Notes: generated from the letters alone by a model not told the origin. DNA of 6,778 nucleotides from Nitrososphaeraceae archaeon (GCA_030038695.1 JASHSN010000251.1:1-6778), one strand, 5' to 3'. Positions 1 through 6,256 are shown, counted from the first letter of the stretch. Numbers and translations are program-made.

Positions 1-2
1 AA

Positions 3-3000
3 GGCGCAGGCCCTGCTTATATTGTGCATCATCGTCACGATACAGTATTATCAATTAGCGGTTATCTATTCTATCGTTATGTCACCTTAGTATCTACCAA
101 GAACCTTATTCAAAAATTAGGTGAGGTAGCGGGAGATTCTCCTGAAGATATCAGTAACAGTCTAAGAAAAGTAGAAGAGACTTGGAGACGCGGAATCGAT
201 GGACAGCCAATTGTTGGTAAAAGTGGATTAATTGAAGCATTTGCTAGATTGAAAGATGGAGATTCAACCTTTGGGGAGAAAAGATTTTCATTATTAGTAA
301 AGGCTCTTAGATTACGTTCTCCTAAAACAGTTCAGTCACAGCAGAATAGTGTTTCAGAACAAGAACACCAGCAACAGACCGCAAACATGGAGCAAATACT
401 TTTAACAAGATCTAAAGAAGAAGAGACCGAAGAGCAGTACGATGAACGTTTAGCAAAAGAGAAACTGACGGAAGAAAACGTTGAATTTGTTATACAAGTT
501 ATGAAAAAGCAAGCACCATATGATGAGAATTCAATACGACAACTATTCCACGGATATAATAGTGCTTTTACAAAGCTACCAATAGCACATACTGTTAATT
601 CAAGAGATGCAGGCGCTGGTAAATCGTATATATTGCTTCTTGTTGGAGGTTTCTATCCTCGAAAATACATACTCGAATTTGCGCACGCTTCTGACAAGGC
701 ATTATATCATAAGTCAGGAGAGTATGTTATCTGTAAGTTTGACAATGAAACGGGTGAAGAAAAGGTCGAACCTATCAAACCTATACTCAAAGCTTTAGAA
801 TGGCAGCGATTTAAACTCGCAAAAGAGGATAGAGATAGCTATCCACCTACCCATAAGAATGAATGGAAGATTAAGGAAATCGATGACGAGATCAAAAACA
901 TCAAAAGTCGTGCAGAGAAACTAATTGTTTTTGATAACACCATAATTATCTTTCTAGATACTCCTCAGGAATCATTACTCAACGCTTTCATGAGCCTGAT
1001 ATCACAAGATACACCACGAGATCAAAAATACTACTTTGCTGAAAAATCACCATCAGGTCAGATAGGGAGCAAGTTTAACAGGATTAGAGGTCTTCCTGGA
1101 ATATTTACAACCCGAGTAATCGATGATACAAAGGGAGAGCGTTTTGCTGAAAGGAATCGCAGATTTGTTAACGTAAATCCTAACACAAGTGCTGCCAAGA
1201 TACAACACGCATGTGACCTTATTGGATTAAAGTCTGGAGCTCTTCCAGAACAATATGATGAATTAGTAGTAAGTAGAAAGGATGTAGCACAAGCCAGGCA
1301 TATAGTCAAAGTTTTGATTGCCAAGCTCAAAATACATAGTAAAAATCTTAATTCAAAAGATTCAGGTATCTATATTCCAATTCCATTGGCTAGAGCAATA
1401 AGCAGATCAATTCCGGTATCTGAAGACCATCCATGGTCTATGACGATAATGGAACGATTGATAAAGTATTTGGCGATTATCGTCAAGGAAAAAATGGATA
1501 GTAGACCTCGAATAGTGGATACCGAGACATGTCAGTATCGACCTATTGCTACCTTCAAAGACTTACGAGAGACTTTGGAGTTGATGGAGAAAGTTGCTTC
1601 AAGCATACGACCTTACATGGTAGATTGGTATAACAACTATTTTCTTCCAGCTTTTAACAATCTTACAGGACCTAATGAAAAGACAACTCAGGCTAAAGAT
1701 GGCAAAGACTATACTGTTACAGAAAATCATATTGGATTAACAACGACGCAATTAATAAAAAGCATAAAGAACGCAGGAAGAGGTAAATTATCAAGTCATG
1801 ATATAGACCAGAAGTATATTTGCCCACTAGTAAATCACGGCATTATCGACAAAGTAAAAAGCGTCATAGATGGAAGAGCATGGATATACTTTCCTTCTGA
1901 AGACGCTAGAGAAGGTATCTTCTCTCTATTTAAAGACGTCTCAGATGCTAGGTTAGAAATATTCAACCCCAATAATGATCCAGAGTTAATCCCCGAGTCG
2001 TTACCTTCTCTCATACGACGAGATATTGAAAATAGTCTCAAAAAGTATTCTATTCGTCAAAAAGACGACGATCTAACACCTTCTGGCGACGGCGTAGCAG
2101 ACTTTTCAGGGGATAACGCCGATAAGAGTCATTTAGGCGGAGATTATAGTCATCAAGATGGTGAATCCAGAAGATATTCTATCAAAGATGGCGAATTTGG
2201 ACCTAATAGTAGAGGTCGCTACCAATTAATCAACAACGAGAAAGAAATCTCAGTTTCCGAGGTCATAAAAGAATATTTTTTTACACCCGAAAAATGCTTC
2301 AAAATGCGCACTTCAGAAGATAGGGAAAAATGGCTGTCAGACGGCGAAAATCCGGGTTCAGACGACGCAAATCCTGAAGTTGAGCCTAAAGATGACTTAT
2401 CAGAGGATAAAAATCGGTCTATCACTAGTGATAAATATAATATCACTAGTGATACAAAGAATGCTCTAAGCCCGGTTTTTGCAGCAGTCAAAAAAAGTTA
2501 TTCTATTCGTTATTATTCAGGGAATAACGATGATAAACCACCATCTGATGACGATATCAATTTACCTAATGATGTCAATGACGGTATCAGTCTACCAGAT
2601 AACGATACGCACTACGAAAAAAATATTCTAAAAGCTGAATTGTTGCTTCAAGAAAGGATGGGAGTATTTAAACACCATTTACCTCAGTTACCGTTGATTT
2701 CTGGCGTTGAACCAAGACTTGACGATGGACCATCCTCTGATGACTTACAACAACAGCAGCAGAAGCAAGAGCAGAAACGACAAGAGTTTATTCCATTATC
2801 ATTACCTGATTCGTTAGTTAGTAAAGTTCCAGAGCTTGGTAAATTTGCGGTATTTGATTGTGAATGGTATCTAGATAACCCGAATGGAACGGTTGGGTAT
2901 GTTTATGCTTTCTGTCTAGTTGATAGCAAAGGAGTTGAAGAAAAGTTACATGTTAACCATTTTGCAGATAAACACGCGTTTATGTCGGCAGTATGTGACG

Positions 3001-4913
3001 TTATGTTACGATATGATACCTTGGCAGGTTACTCAATTTTCACTAACGAATACAGAGATTTCTATTCTGATCTGTATCATCTAGAGCAAAGTTGCAATAG
3101 CGTAGGTCTAAATGACAGATTCTTCGGTATCAAATCTAGGGTCAAATTCCTCGATGTAAACAAAATCTTTGATAACAACACGGTAAAGGGATTTTTAAAA
3201 CAGACTGATATTTCATGGCGTGGTAAAGATTTGAATGCTGTTGCTCTAGCGATTATTGGTAAAGGTAAAAGTGAGGGTGTAACAGGTATCAATATCGAAT
3301 CTCTATCAACAGATAAACAACTAGAATATTGTATTAACGATACGCGTCTCTGTTACGAGTTGTTACAGAAAAATGACTTTGAACTGTTACAGATCCTGTT
3401 CGAAATATCGCAAGAGATAAAGTTACCATTCTTCAATACCTGTAATGTTGGCTACCCTAGTTGTTGGTGGGAAAGCAAGTTACTATCCATCAATTATCAA
3501 AGAGTTCCTTCAAATGTTCAACGTTGGATAGAAGAAAATACCTCTTACAGCAAGGAAGGGAAGAAGACAGGTGTTAAATATCTAGGTGGCTATGTCGCAA
3601 ATCCTCAAGTAGGATATCATTTAGACTCTGTGAGTTATGATGTCGTATCGATGTATCCTACAATGATTAATATCCATAATATTTCTACAGAGACAGTTAA
3701 TTGCGATTGCTGTTGTAATGACGCGAGTGCGCGAGTTCCTGATGAAGTCATGTATGAGATTAACAAGTATTTGACAGGTAAAGAAAGTAAGGCTAGGAAG
3801 AAGGAACCAAGACCATGGCATTATTGGATATGTAAGAAGAGAAGAGGACAACTTTCTCAATTGATGGCAGATCTTGTACAACTCAAGATACGATATAAAA
3901 AATCAGGTCAGAAATTAAAAGAAAAAGCCATCAAAATCTTGATGAATTCAGGCTATGGATTATTTGGCAATAGTTATTTTGGATATCAGGATCCACGAGT
4001 TGCAGAGCTCATCACGGCATACGGTCAATACACTCTTAAAAAACTTGAAACTTTTGTCGGCAAAGACAAGATGCTTTATGGTGATACTGATTCGATATAC
4101 CTCGCTACTGAAAATGATGCTATAATTACAGAGGCACGTGCATTTGGTGTCGAATTGGAAGTTGATAAAATATGGAAGATTCTTTTCTTAACATCAAACA
4201 AGAAGCAGTATTTTGGGATAACATCGAAAGGTAAATCTGAGCAGAAAACGTTAACAGGTATGAAGAGTGATAAACCTGCTTACTTTGATGAAGTTAGCCA
4301 AAAATTAATCAGCAGAGAGTTTCAAGAATCCTTTCTATTCTGTTCAGAAACTTCAAGAATATGGAATCCATTAGATGCCGTACTATCGTATATCAGGTCA
4401 GCATTTGAACAGTTAGAACGAAAAGAGGTTGATATGAACGATTTGAGATTCTCCAAAGAAGCGACAAAAGCATTGTATGAATACAAGAACAATGGTGTAG
4501 ACCGACAGATTTACTACGAGATTCTAGAAGATTGTTGTAGAAATGTCGAACTAGCACAATCCAAGTCACAAGGTAAGCGCGTCTATAGATATTGGAAGAT
4601 TAAAGCCAAGAAGAGATCTGCAACCATACATCCGGAGAAGTATGAACTTAATATTGCACAATATAAGGATGAACTGTTCAATTGTATAGAGCCTATTCTA
4701 GAAGCATATGGAATGAAGAAGCGAGACGAAAAAGATGCCAAGAAAGAGGAGTTAGATCTGTTACGAGATGAACTATTGAACGATAGAGACCATCAACTAC
4801 TCCGTGCTAAAGCCTGTGGGCTTCCTGCTTCATTGAAACTACTGGAAGTGAGCAAGGGTAGTTTCTCCACAAAGGTTCGTTCAGAATCCATACGACCAAA
4901 TTCCGGTAGATGA
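3..4913 (+). CDS. Giant replication fusion protein, 5'-partial: PrimPol-associated helical segment, P-loop helicase-type ATPase, family B DNA polymerase
   Basis: The frame is open to the left edge, so the true start lies outside; the GTG at 24 is probably internal (residue 1 below). Residues 1-75 (HHRHDTVLSISGYL, then IDGQPIVGKSGL) resemble the helical segment that follows AEP/PrimPol primase domains. A P-loop ATPase follows: Walker A GAGKS (197-201), Walker B-like IIIFLDTP with D312, then GLPGIFTT and RRFVNVNPN near 360-390. This matches archaeal replicative-helicase-like proteins of mobile elements. Residues 568-624 look like a winged helix. An acidic linker spans about 673-926. The exonuclease has Exo I FDCE (D945, E947), Exo II around D1012/D1016 and Exo III Y1102-D1106. 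The polymerase has motif A DVVSMYP (D1206), motif B K1304 to NSGYG (1308-1312), motif C YGDTDS (1352-1357) and KQY (1394-1396). All catalytic residues are present. Polymerase and exonuclease calls are near certain, the ATPase strong, the primase link moderate. Confidence 0.93.
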   Translation, partial: GAGPAYIVHHRHDTVLSISGYLFYRYVTLVSTKNLIQKLGEVAGDSPEDISNSLRKVEETWRRGIDGQPIVGKSGLIEAFARLKDGDSTFGEKRFSLLVKALRLRSPKTVQSQQNSVSEQEHQQQTANMEQILLTRSKEEETEEQYDERLAKEKLTEENVEFVIQVMKKQAPYDENSIRQLFHGYNSAFTKLPIAHTVNSRDAGAGKSYILLLVGGFYPRKYILEFAHASDKALYHKSGEYVICKFDNETGEEKVEPIKPILKALEWQRFKLAKEDRDSYPPTHKNEWKIKEIDDEIKNIKSRAEKLIVFDNTIIIFLDTPQESLLNAFMSLISQDTPRDQKYYFAEKSPSGQIGSKFNRIRGLPGIFTTRVIDDTKGERFAERNRRFVNVNPNTSAAKIQHACDLIGLKSGALPEQYDELVVSRKDVAQARHIVKVLIAKLKIHSKNLNSKDSGIYIPIPLARAISRSIPVSEDHPWSMTIMERLIKYLAIIVKEKMDSRPRIVDTETCQYRPIATFKDLRETLELMEKVASSIRPYMVDWYNNYFLPAFNNLTGPNEKTTQAKDGKDYTVTENHIGLTTTQLIKSIKNAGRGKLSSHDIDQKYICPLVNHGIIDKVKSVIDGRAWIYFPSEDAREGIFSLFKDVSDARLEIFNPNNDPELIPESLPSLIRRDIENSLKKYSIRQKDDDLTPSGDGVADFSGDNADKSHLGGDYSHQDGESRRYSIKDGEFGPNSRGRYQLINNEKEISVSEVIKEYFFTPEKCFKMRTSEDREKWLSDGENPGSDDANPEVEPKDDLSEDKNRSITSDKYNITSDTKNALSPVFAAVKKSYSIRYYSGNNDDKPPSDDDINLPNDVNDGISLPDNDTHYEKNILKAELLLQERMGVFKHHLPQLPLISGVEPRLDDGPSSDDLQQQQQKQEQKRQEFIPLSLPDSLVSKVPELGKFAVFDCEWYLDNPNGTVGYVYAFCLVDSKGVEEKLHVNHFADKHAFMSAVCDVMLRYDTLAGYSIFTNEYRDFYSDLYHLEQSCNSVGLNDRFFGIKSRVKFLDVNKIFDNNTVKGFLKQTDISWRGKDLNAVALAIIGKGKSEGVTGINIESLSTDKQLEYCINDTRLCYELLQKNDFELLQILFEISQEIKLPFFNTCNVGYPSCWWESKLLSINYQRVPSNVQRWIEENTSYSKEGKKTGVKYLGGYVANPQVGYHLDSVSYDVVSMYPTMINIHNISTETVNCDCCCNDASARVPDEVMYEINKYLTGKESKARKKEPRPWHYWICKKRRGQLSQLMADLVQLKIRYKKSGQKLKEKAIKILMNSGYGLFGNSYFGYQDPRVAELITAYGQYTLKKLETFVGKDKMLYGDTDSIYLATENDAIITEARAFGVELEVDKIWKILFLTSNKKQYFGITSKGKSEQKTLTGMKSDKPAYFDEVSQKLISREFQESFLFCSETSRIWNPLDAVLSYIRSAFEQLERKEVDMNDLRFSKEATKALYEYKNNGVDRQIYYEILEDCCRNVELAQSKSQGKRVYRYWKIKAKKRSATIHPEKYELNIAQYKDELFNCIEPILEAYGMKKRDEKDAKKEELDLLRDELLNDRDHQLLRAKACGLPASLKLLEVSKGSFSTKVRSESIRPNSGR
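2040..2800 (+). repeat. Acidic, repeat-bearing linker between helicase and polymerase halves
   Basis: This coding segment is rich in Asp, Asn, Ser and Gly, and looks largely disordered. Three copies of a basic-YSI-basic motif occur: KKYSIRQ (Y675), RRYSIKD (Y718) and KSYSIRY (Y826). The first and third share the 12-base DNA word TATTCTATTCGT (2046-2057 and 2499-2510). Near residues 850-870 there is a doubled LP pattern (INLP, ISLP) between Asn/Asp runs. A five-Gln run (909-913, bases 2748-2762) opens a Gln/Lys/Glu stretch just before the exonuclease. One more ordered-looking piece, around residues 730-778, interrupts the linker. It is probably a flexible tether; the YSI motifs could dock a partner, which is inference. 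Confidence 0.7.
2420..2454. repeat. Two identical 14-bp perfect palindromes inside the coding linker
   Basis: TATCACTAGTGATA occurs at 2420-2433 and again at 2441-2454. Each is perfectly self-complementary, and the centres are 21 bp apart, about two helical turns. The DNA between them is AT-only. In protein the repeat gives two ITSD units. It may be a simple coding duplication or a protein-binding site embedded in the gene. Confidence 0.75.
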
Positions 4914-4917
4914 ATCG

Positions 4918-4938
4918 CGCGAGATTATAATTTTCGCG
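4918..4938 (+). terminator. Hairpin just after the polymerase stop, possible 3' end signal
   Basis: CGCGAGA pairs with TTTCGCG (seven pairs, one of them G-T) across a seven-base AT loop, starting five bases after the stop codon. It is not followed by a T run, which archaeal termination normally uses, so it may only stabilise the transcript's 3' end. Confidence 0.35.
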
Positions 4939-5006
4939 AAAACACTCACGAAATCAGTCGCTGGGCTGCTAGCGGGTAAGTGATTGTTCATTTGTTTGCA
5001 GGGAAA

Positions 5007-5159
5007 ATGCGGTATGTCGCCTTTTGTGAATTAGGTGTTTGGTCGCATGACTTGCGCGCCAACAGAAAAAGCTGTGGTGTATTTGTGGTATTACTACTAT
5101 TTGTGGCTGGTGTAAGTACAGTGCCGCATACGGAGATCATCTATAAAAAAAGCAGGTGA
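5007..5159 (+). CDS. Possible 50-residue single-span membrane peptide (doubtful)
   Basis: An ATG frame of 50 codons begins MRYVAFCELG. It has a basic stretch (RANRK) followed by a hydrophobic run GVFVVLLLFVAGVSTV near residues 24-39, and ends with KKSR. This fits a one-pass membrane peptide with the N-terminus inside. Against it, there is no clear TATA box upstream, only a weak purine run (GGGAAA) before the ATG, and the 3' end overlaps the TATA-like element and the 22-base repeat. I do not recognise the sequence. A chance ORF of this size is quite possible. Confidence 0.22.
   Translation: MRYVAFCELGVWSHDLRANRKSCGVFVVLLLFVAGVSTVPHTEIIYKKSR
5140..5150 (+). promoter_or_regulatory. TATA-like box, distal promoter candidate for the Cdc48-N gene
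   Basis: TCTATAAAAAA resembles an archaeal TATA box. Initiation about 25 bases on would fall near 5170, at the end of the adjacent 22-base repeat. It would give a leader of about 165 bases that contains the 5194-5222 inverted repeat. Confidence 0.4.
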
Positions 5160-5170
5160 AAACTCAGAGA
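5149..5170 (+). repeat. 22-bp direct repeat, copy 1
   Basis: This copy matches 6129-6150 at 21 of 22 positions. The core is AGCAGGTGAAAACTC followed by AGAGA; the other copy has GGAGA. The one differing base is the centre of a small palindrome, CTCNGAG. The two copies lie on either side of the Cdc48-N gene. Confidence 0.75.
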
Positions 5171-5193
5171 GACCTTTCAAATATAATGTGGCT

Positions 5194-5222
5194 CCAGTAT
5201 ATGGCAGGTTCGGCTATACTGG
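5194..5222. promoter_or_regulatory. 8-bp perfect inverted repeat CCAGTATA/TATACTGG
   Basis: CCAGTATA at 5194-5201 is the exact reverse complement of TATACTGG at 5215-5222, with a 13-base spacer. The same CCAGTATA recurs at 5292-5299 over the proximal TATA box, so a shared DNA-binding protein is plausible. As RNA the same bases would form a stem-loop in the leader of a transcript from the distal promoter. Confidence 0.5.
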
Positions 5223-5291
5223 TCTAATTGGACAACAACTGCATTAATGGAGACCAACCAGTGTGTAAGAGCATTAAGATTCCAATATGCA

Positions 5292-5306
5292 CCAGTATAT
5301 ATACTG
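5292..5306 (+). promoter_or_regulatory. Proximal TATA box inside a 14-bp palindrome
   Basis: CAGTATATATACTG (5293-5306) is a perfect palindrome whose middle, TATATATA, is placed correctly for an archaeal TATA box. Its centre is about 38 bases before the ATG at 5338, predicting initiation near 5325 and a leader of about 12 bases. A repressor bound here would block TBP. The preceding base extends it to CCAGTATA, the same word as in 5194-5201. Confidence 0.6.
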
Positions 5307-5328
5307 CCGAGATATTGGGGTGTTTGAA

Positions 5329-5333
5329 GAGGT
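5329..5333 (+). promoter_or_regulatory. Ribosome binding site of the Cdc48-N gene
   Basis: GAGGT ends four bases before the ATG at 5338. It is a good Shine-Dalgarno match and supports this start over any internal one. Confidence 0.6.
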
Positions 5334-5337
5334 TTAG

Positions 5338-6012
5338 ATGACAACGCTGAAGGTAAAAAACGGATATCGTACTGATTATGGTCGTAGAGTAGCTCGCATC
5401 GATGAGGATTTGATACTTTCTCTAGGCATGGAATTCAAATACTATTGGTCTACGAGAGATGATAACGTTGCTGAAATCATGAGTGAGAGTGGTCGTAAAG
5501 GAACGGTGGCTAGATGTATGTTTCACCATCACAGGGATCATGGAAAAGGAATAATTAGACTTGATAATTTGACAAGAAATTATGCAGGTTTGGACATTGG
5601 AGAAAGAGTGGTCATAAAGAAGGCGAAGAAGGTCCCAGCTGAGAAGGTCAGAATGACTTTCTCACAACCACTGTCTTCTGATGATGCGCAACGTTCTGTT
5701 AATTTTCTTAATGGCCGCGTTCTAATGAGGGGAGAGAGGGACATTACGTGTTGGAGGGGCGGGTGGGATGAATTAGTTGAACCCCTGCTACCTGACGCTG
5801 ATGTAGTTGTTATTACAAAAGACACAGTCTTTGAATTGAAGGTTGGAAACGTTAGATCCATATCGACCGATGGTATCTGCGACAACTGTAGAGCAAAGAA
5901 TCTGGAATATTGGTATACCCTTCAAAGTAAATATGGTGAAACATTGAGGAGATTGTGCGTCAAATGTGGCACAGCTGATCTCGGTTGCGCTGGTACTGTC
6001 AAAGCTCATTGA
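5338..6012 (+). CDS. Stand-alone Cdc48/VAT N-domain protein with C-terminal CxxC zinc-binding-like module
   Basis: 224 residues. Residues 1-107 read as the double-psi beta barrel of the Cdc48/VAT N-domain: an opening like KVKNGYRTDYGRRVARID, then GKGIIRLDNLTRNYAGL (69-85) and DIGERVVIKKA. These are close to the family's GKGIIR, R-x-NAG and IGD-x-V-x-V-x-KA signatures. Residues 120-168 (LNGRVLMRGE, then DVVVITKDTVFEL) resemble the second N-subdomain, ending VVIT-x-DT. Where the AAA modules of a full Cdc48 (above 700 residues) would begin, the chain instead ends in CDNC (181-184) and CVKC (207-210), 22 residues apart, as in a small zinc ribbon. No Walker motif is present. In Cdc48 this domain binds adaptors and substrates. 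Alone it could act as an adaptor, a decoy or a client-tagging factor; this is inference. The ATG has a Shine-Dalgarno sequence and a TATA palindrome upstream. Confidence 0.9.
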   Translation: MTTLKVKNGYRTDYGRRVARIDEDLILSLGMEFKYYWSTRDDNVAEIMSESGRKGTVARCMFHHHRDHGKGIIRLDNLTRNYAGLDIGERVVIKKAKKVPAEKVRMTFSQPLSSDDAQRSVNFLNGRVLMRGERDITCWRGGWDELVEPLLPDADVVVITKDTVFELKVGNVRSISTDGICDNCRAKNLEYWYTLQSKYGETLRRLCVKCGTADLGCAGTVKAH

Positions 6013-6014
6013 AA

Positions 6015-6037
6015 ATCGTACTCCTTAAGATTACGAT
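6015..6037 (+). terminator. Hairpin after the Cdc48-N gene
   Basis: ATCGTA (6015-6020) pairs with TACGAT (6032-6037) across an 11-base loop, three bases after the stop codon. There is no T tract, so the call is weak. Confidence 0.25.
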
Positions 6038-6070
6038 ACATATCCAACTCGGCACACACCCCCTACCTGG

Positions 6071-6079
6071 GTATAATAC
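6071..6079 (+). promoter_or_regulatory. Isolated TATA-like element
   Basis: GTATAATAC could be a TATA box starting a transcript near 6100 that would cross the 22-base repeat and the GGTAGCAA repeats. No ORF follows closely, so it would serve a leader or non-coding RNA, or be fortuitous. Confidence 0.2.
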
Positions 6080-6128
6080 GCATAGTCCTCGCACAGTTTA
6101 ATCCCTGTGGTAACAAAGGTAACCGTTG

Positions 6129-6150
6129 AAAGCAGGTGAAAACTCGGAGA
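6129..6150 (+). repeat. 22-bp direct repeat, copy 2
   Basis: This copy matches 5149-5170 except for one base (CTCGGAG instead of CTCAGAG). It lies 147 bases before the HTH gene; copy 1 lies 168 bases before the Cdc48-N gene. The similar placement suggests a shared regulatory or recombination role. Confidence 0.75.
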
Positions 6151-6158
6151 TAACAATG

Positions 6159-6230
6159 GGCAATAAAGCGGTAGCAAACGCAATCCAGATAGAAACGTAG
6201 CGGTAGCAATAGGCTATAAAGTGGTAGCAA
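6159..6230 (+). repeat. Three iteron-like repeats with a GYGGTAGCAA core
   Basis: GCGGTAGCAA occurs at 6168-6177 and 6200-6209, and GTGGTAGCAA at 6221-6230. The steps are 32 and 21 bases, close to three and two helical turns, so all three face the same side of the DNA. The outer two extend upstream to share GGC-A/T-ATAAAG as well (6159-6177 and 6212-6230, 17 of 19 identical). They end 66 bases before the HTH gene. They could be an operator array or replication iterons. Confidence 0.65.
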
Positions 6231-6256
6231 CAGAAAACAGGCAAAAAGCTATTAGG

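Larger units (their letters stand above)
4914..5337. other. Intergenic region between polymerase fusion and Cdc48-N gene
   Basis: This is 424 bases with no long ORF on either strand. It holds a hairpin right after the polymerase stop, a doubtful 50-codon ORF, and a nine-base repeat TATTTGTGG (5080-5088, 5098-5106). It also holds a TATA-like element at 5142-5148, one copy of a 22-base direct repeat, and two inverted repeats that share CCAGTATA. I see no tRNA, rRNA or CRISPR structure. The short frames at 5247-5327 (26 codons) and inside 5194-5222 have no features that support translation. Confidence 0.7.

Noticed and set aside
1052..4401. ATCAGGTCAG occurs three times in the large gene (1052, 3902, 4392)
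   Set aside because: The copies are far apart, two of them encode the same residues SGQ, and they share no flanking sequence or spacing. Codon preference plus chance is enough.
4975..5003. Intron-like GGTAAGT followed by TTTGCAGGG
   Set aside because: It matches eukaryotic splice consensus, but the stretch is outside any gene and everything else is archaeal. Archaeal introns need a bulge-helix-bulge, which I do not see.
5194..5222. GGTTCGGCT resembling a tRNA T-loop
   Set aside because: There is no acceptor, D-arm or anticodon arm at the right distances. It is simply the loop of the CCAGTATA inverted repeat.
5247..5327. 26-codon frame upstream of the Cdc48-N gene
   Set aside because: It has no ribosome binding site, runs through the TATA palindrome, and would not be transcribed from the proximal promoter.
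1058..5885. Long minus-strand frames opposite the two complete coding regions (for example 2219-2491 and 5580-5885)
   Set aside because: They lie opposite strongly supported proteins, have Ser/Leu-rich anti-coding composition, and lack recognisable domains or start signals.
6129..6150. GTTGAAAG next to the 22-bp repeat, like the end of a CRISPR repeat
   Set aside because: There are only two copies, 980 bases apart, with a gene between. There is no array with regular spacers and no cas gene.
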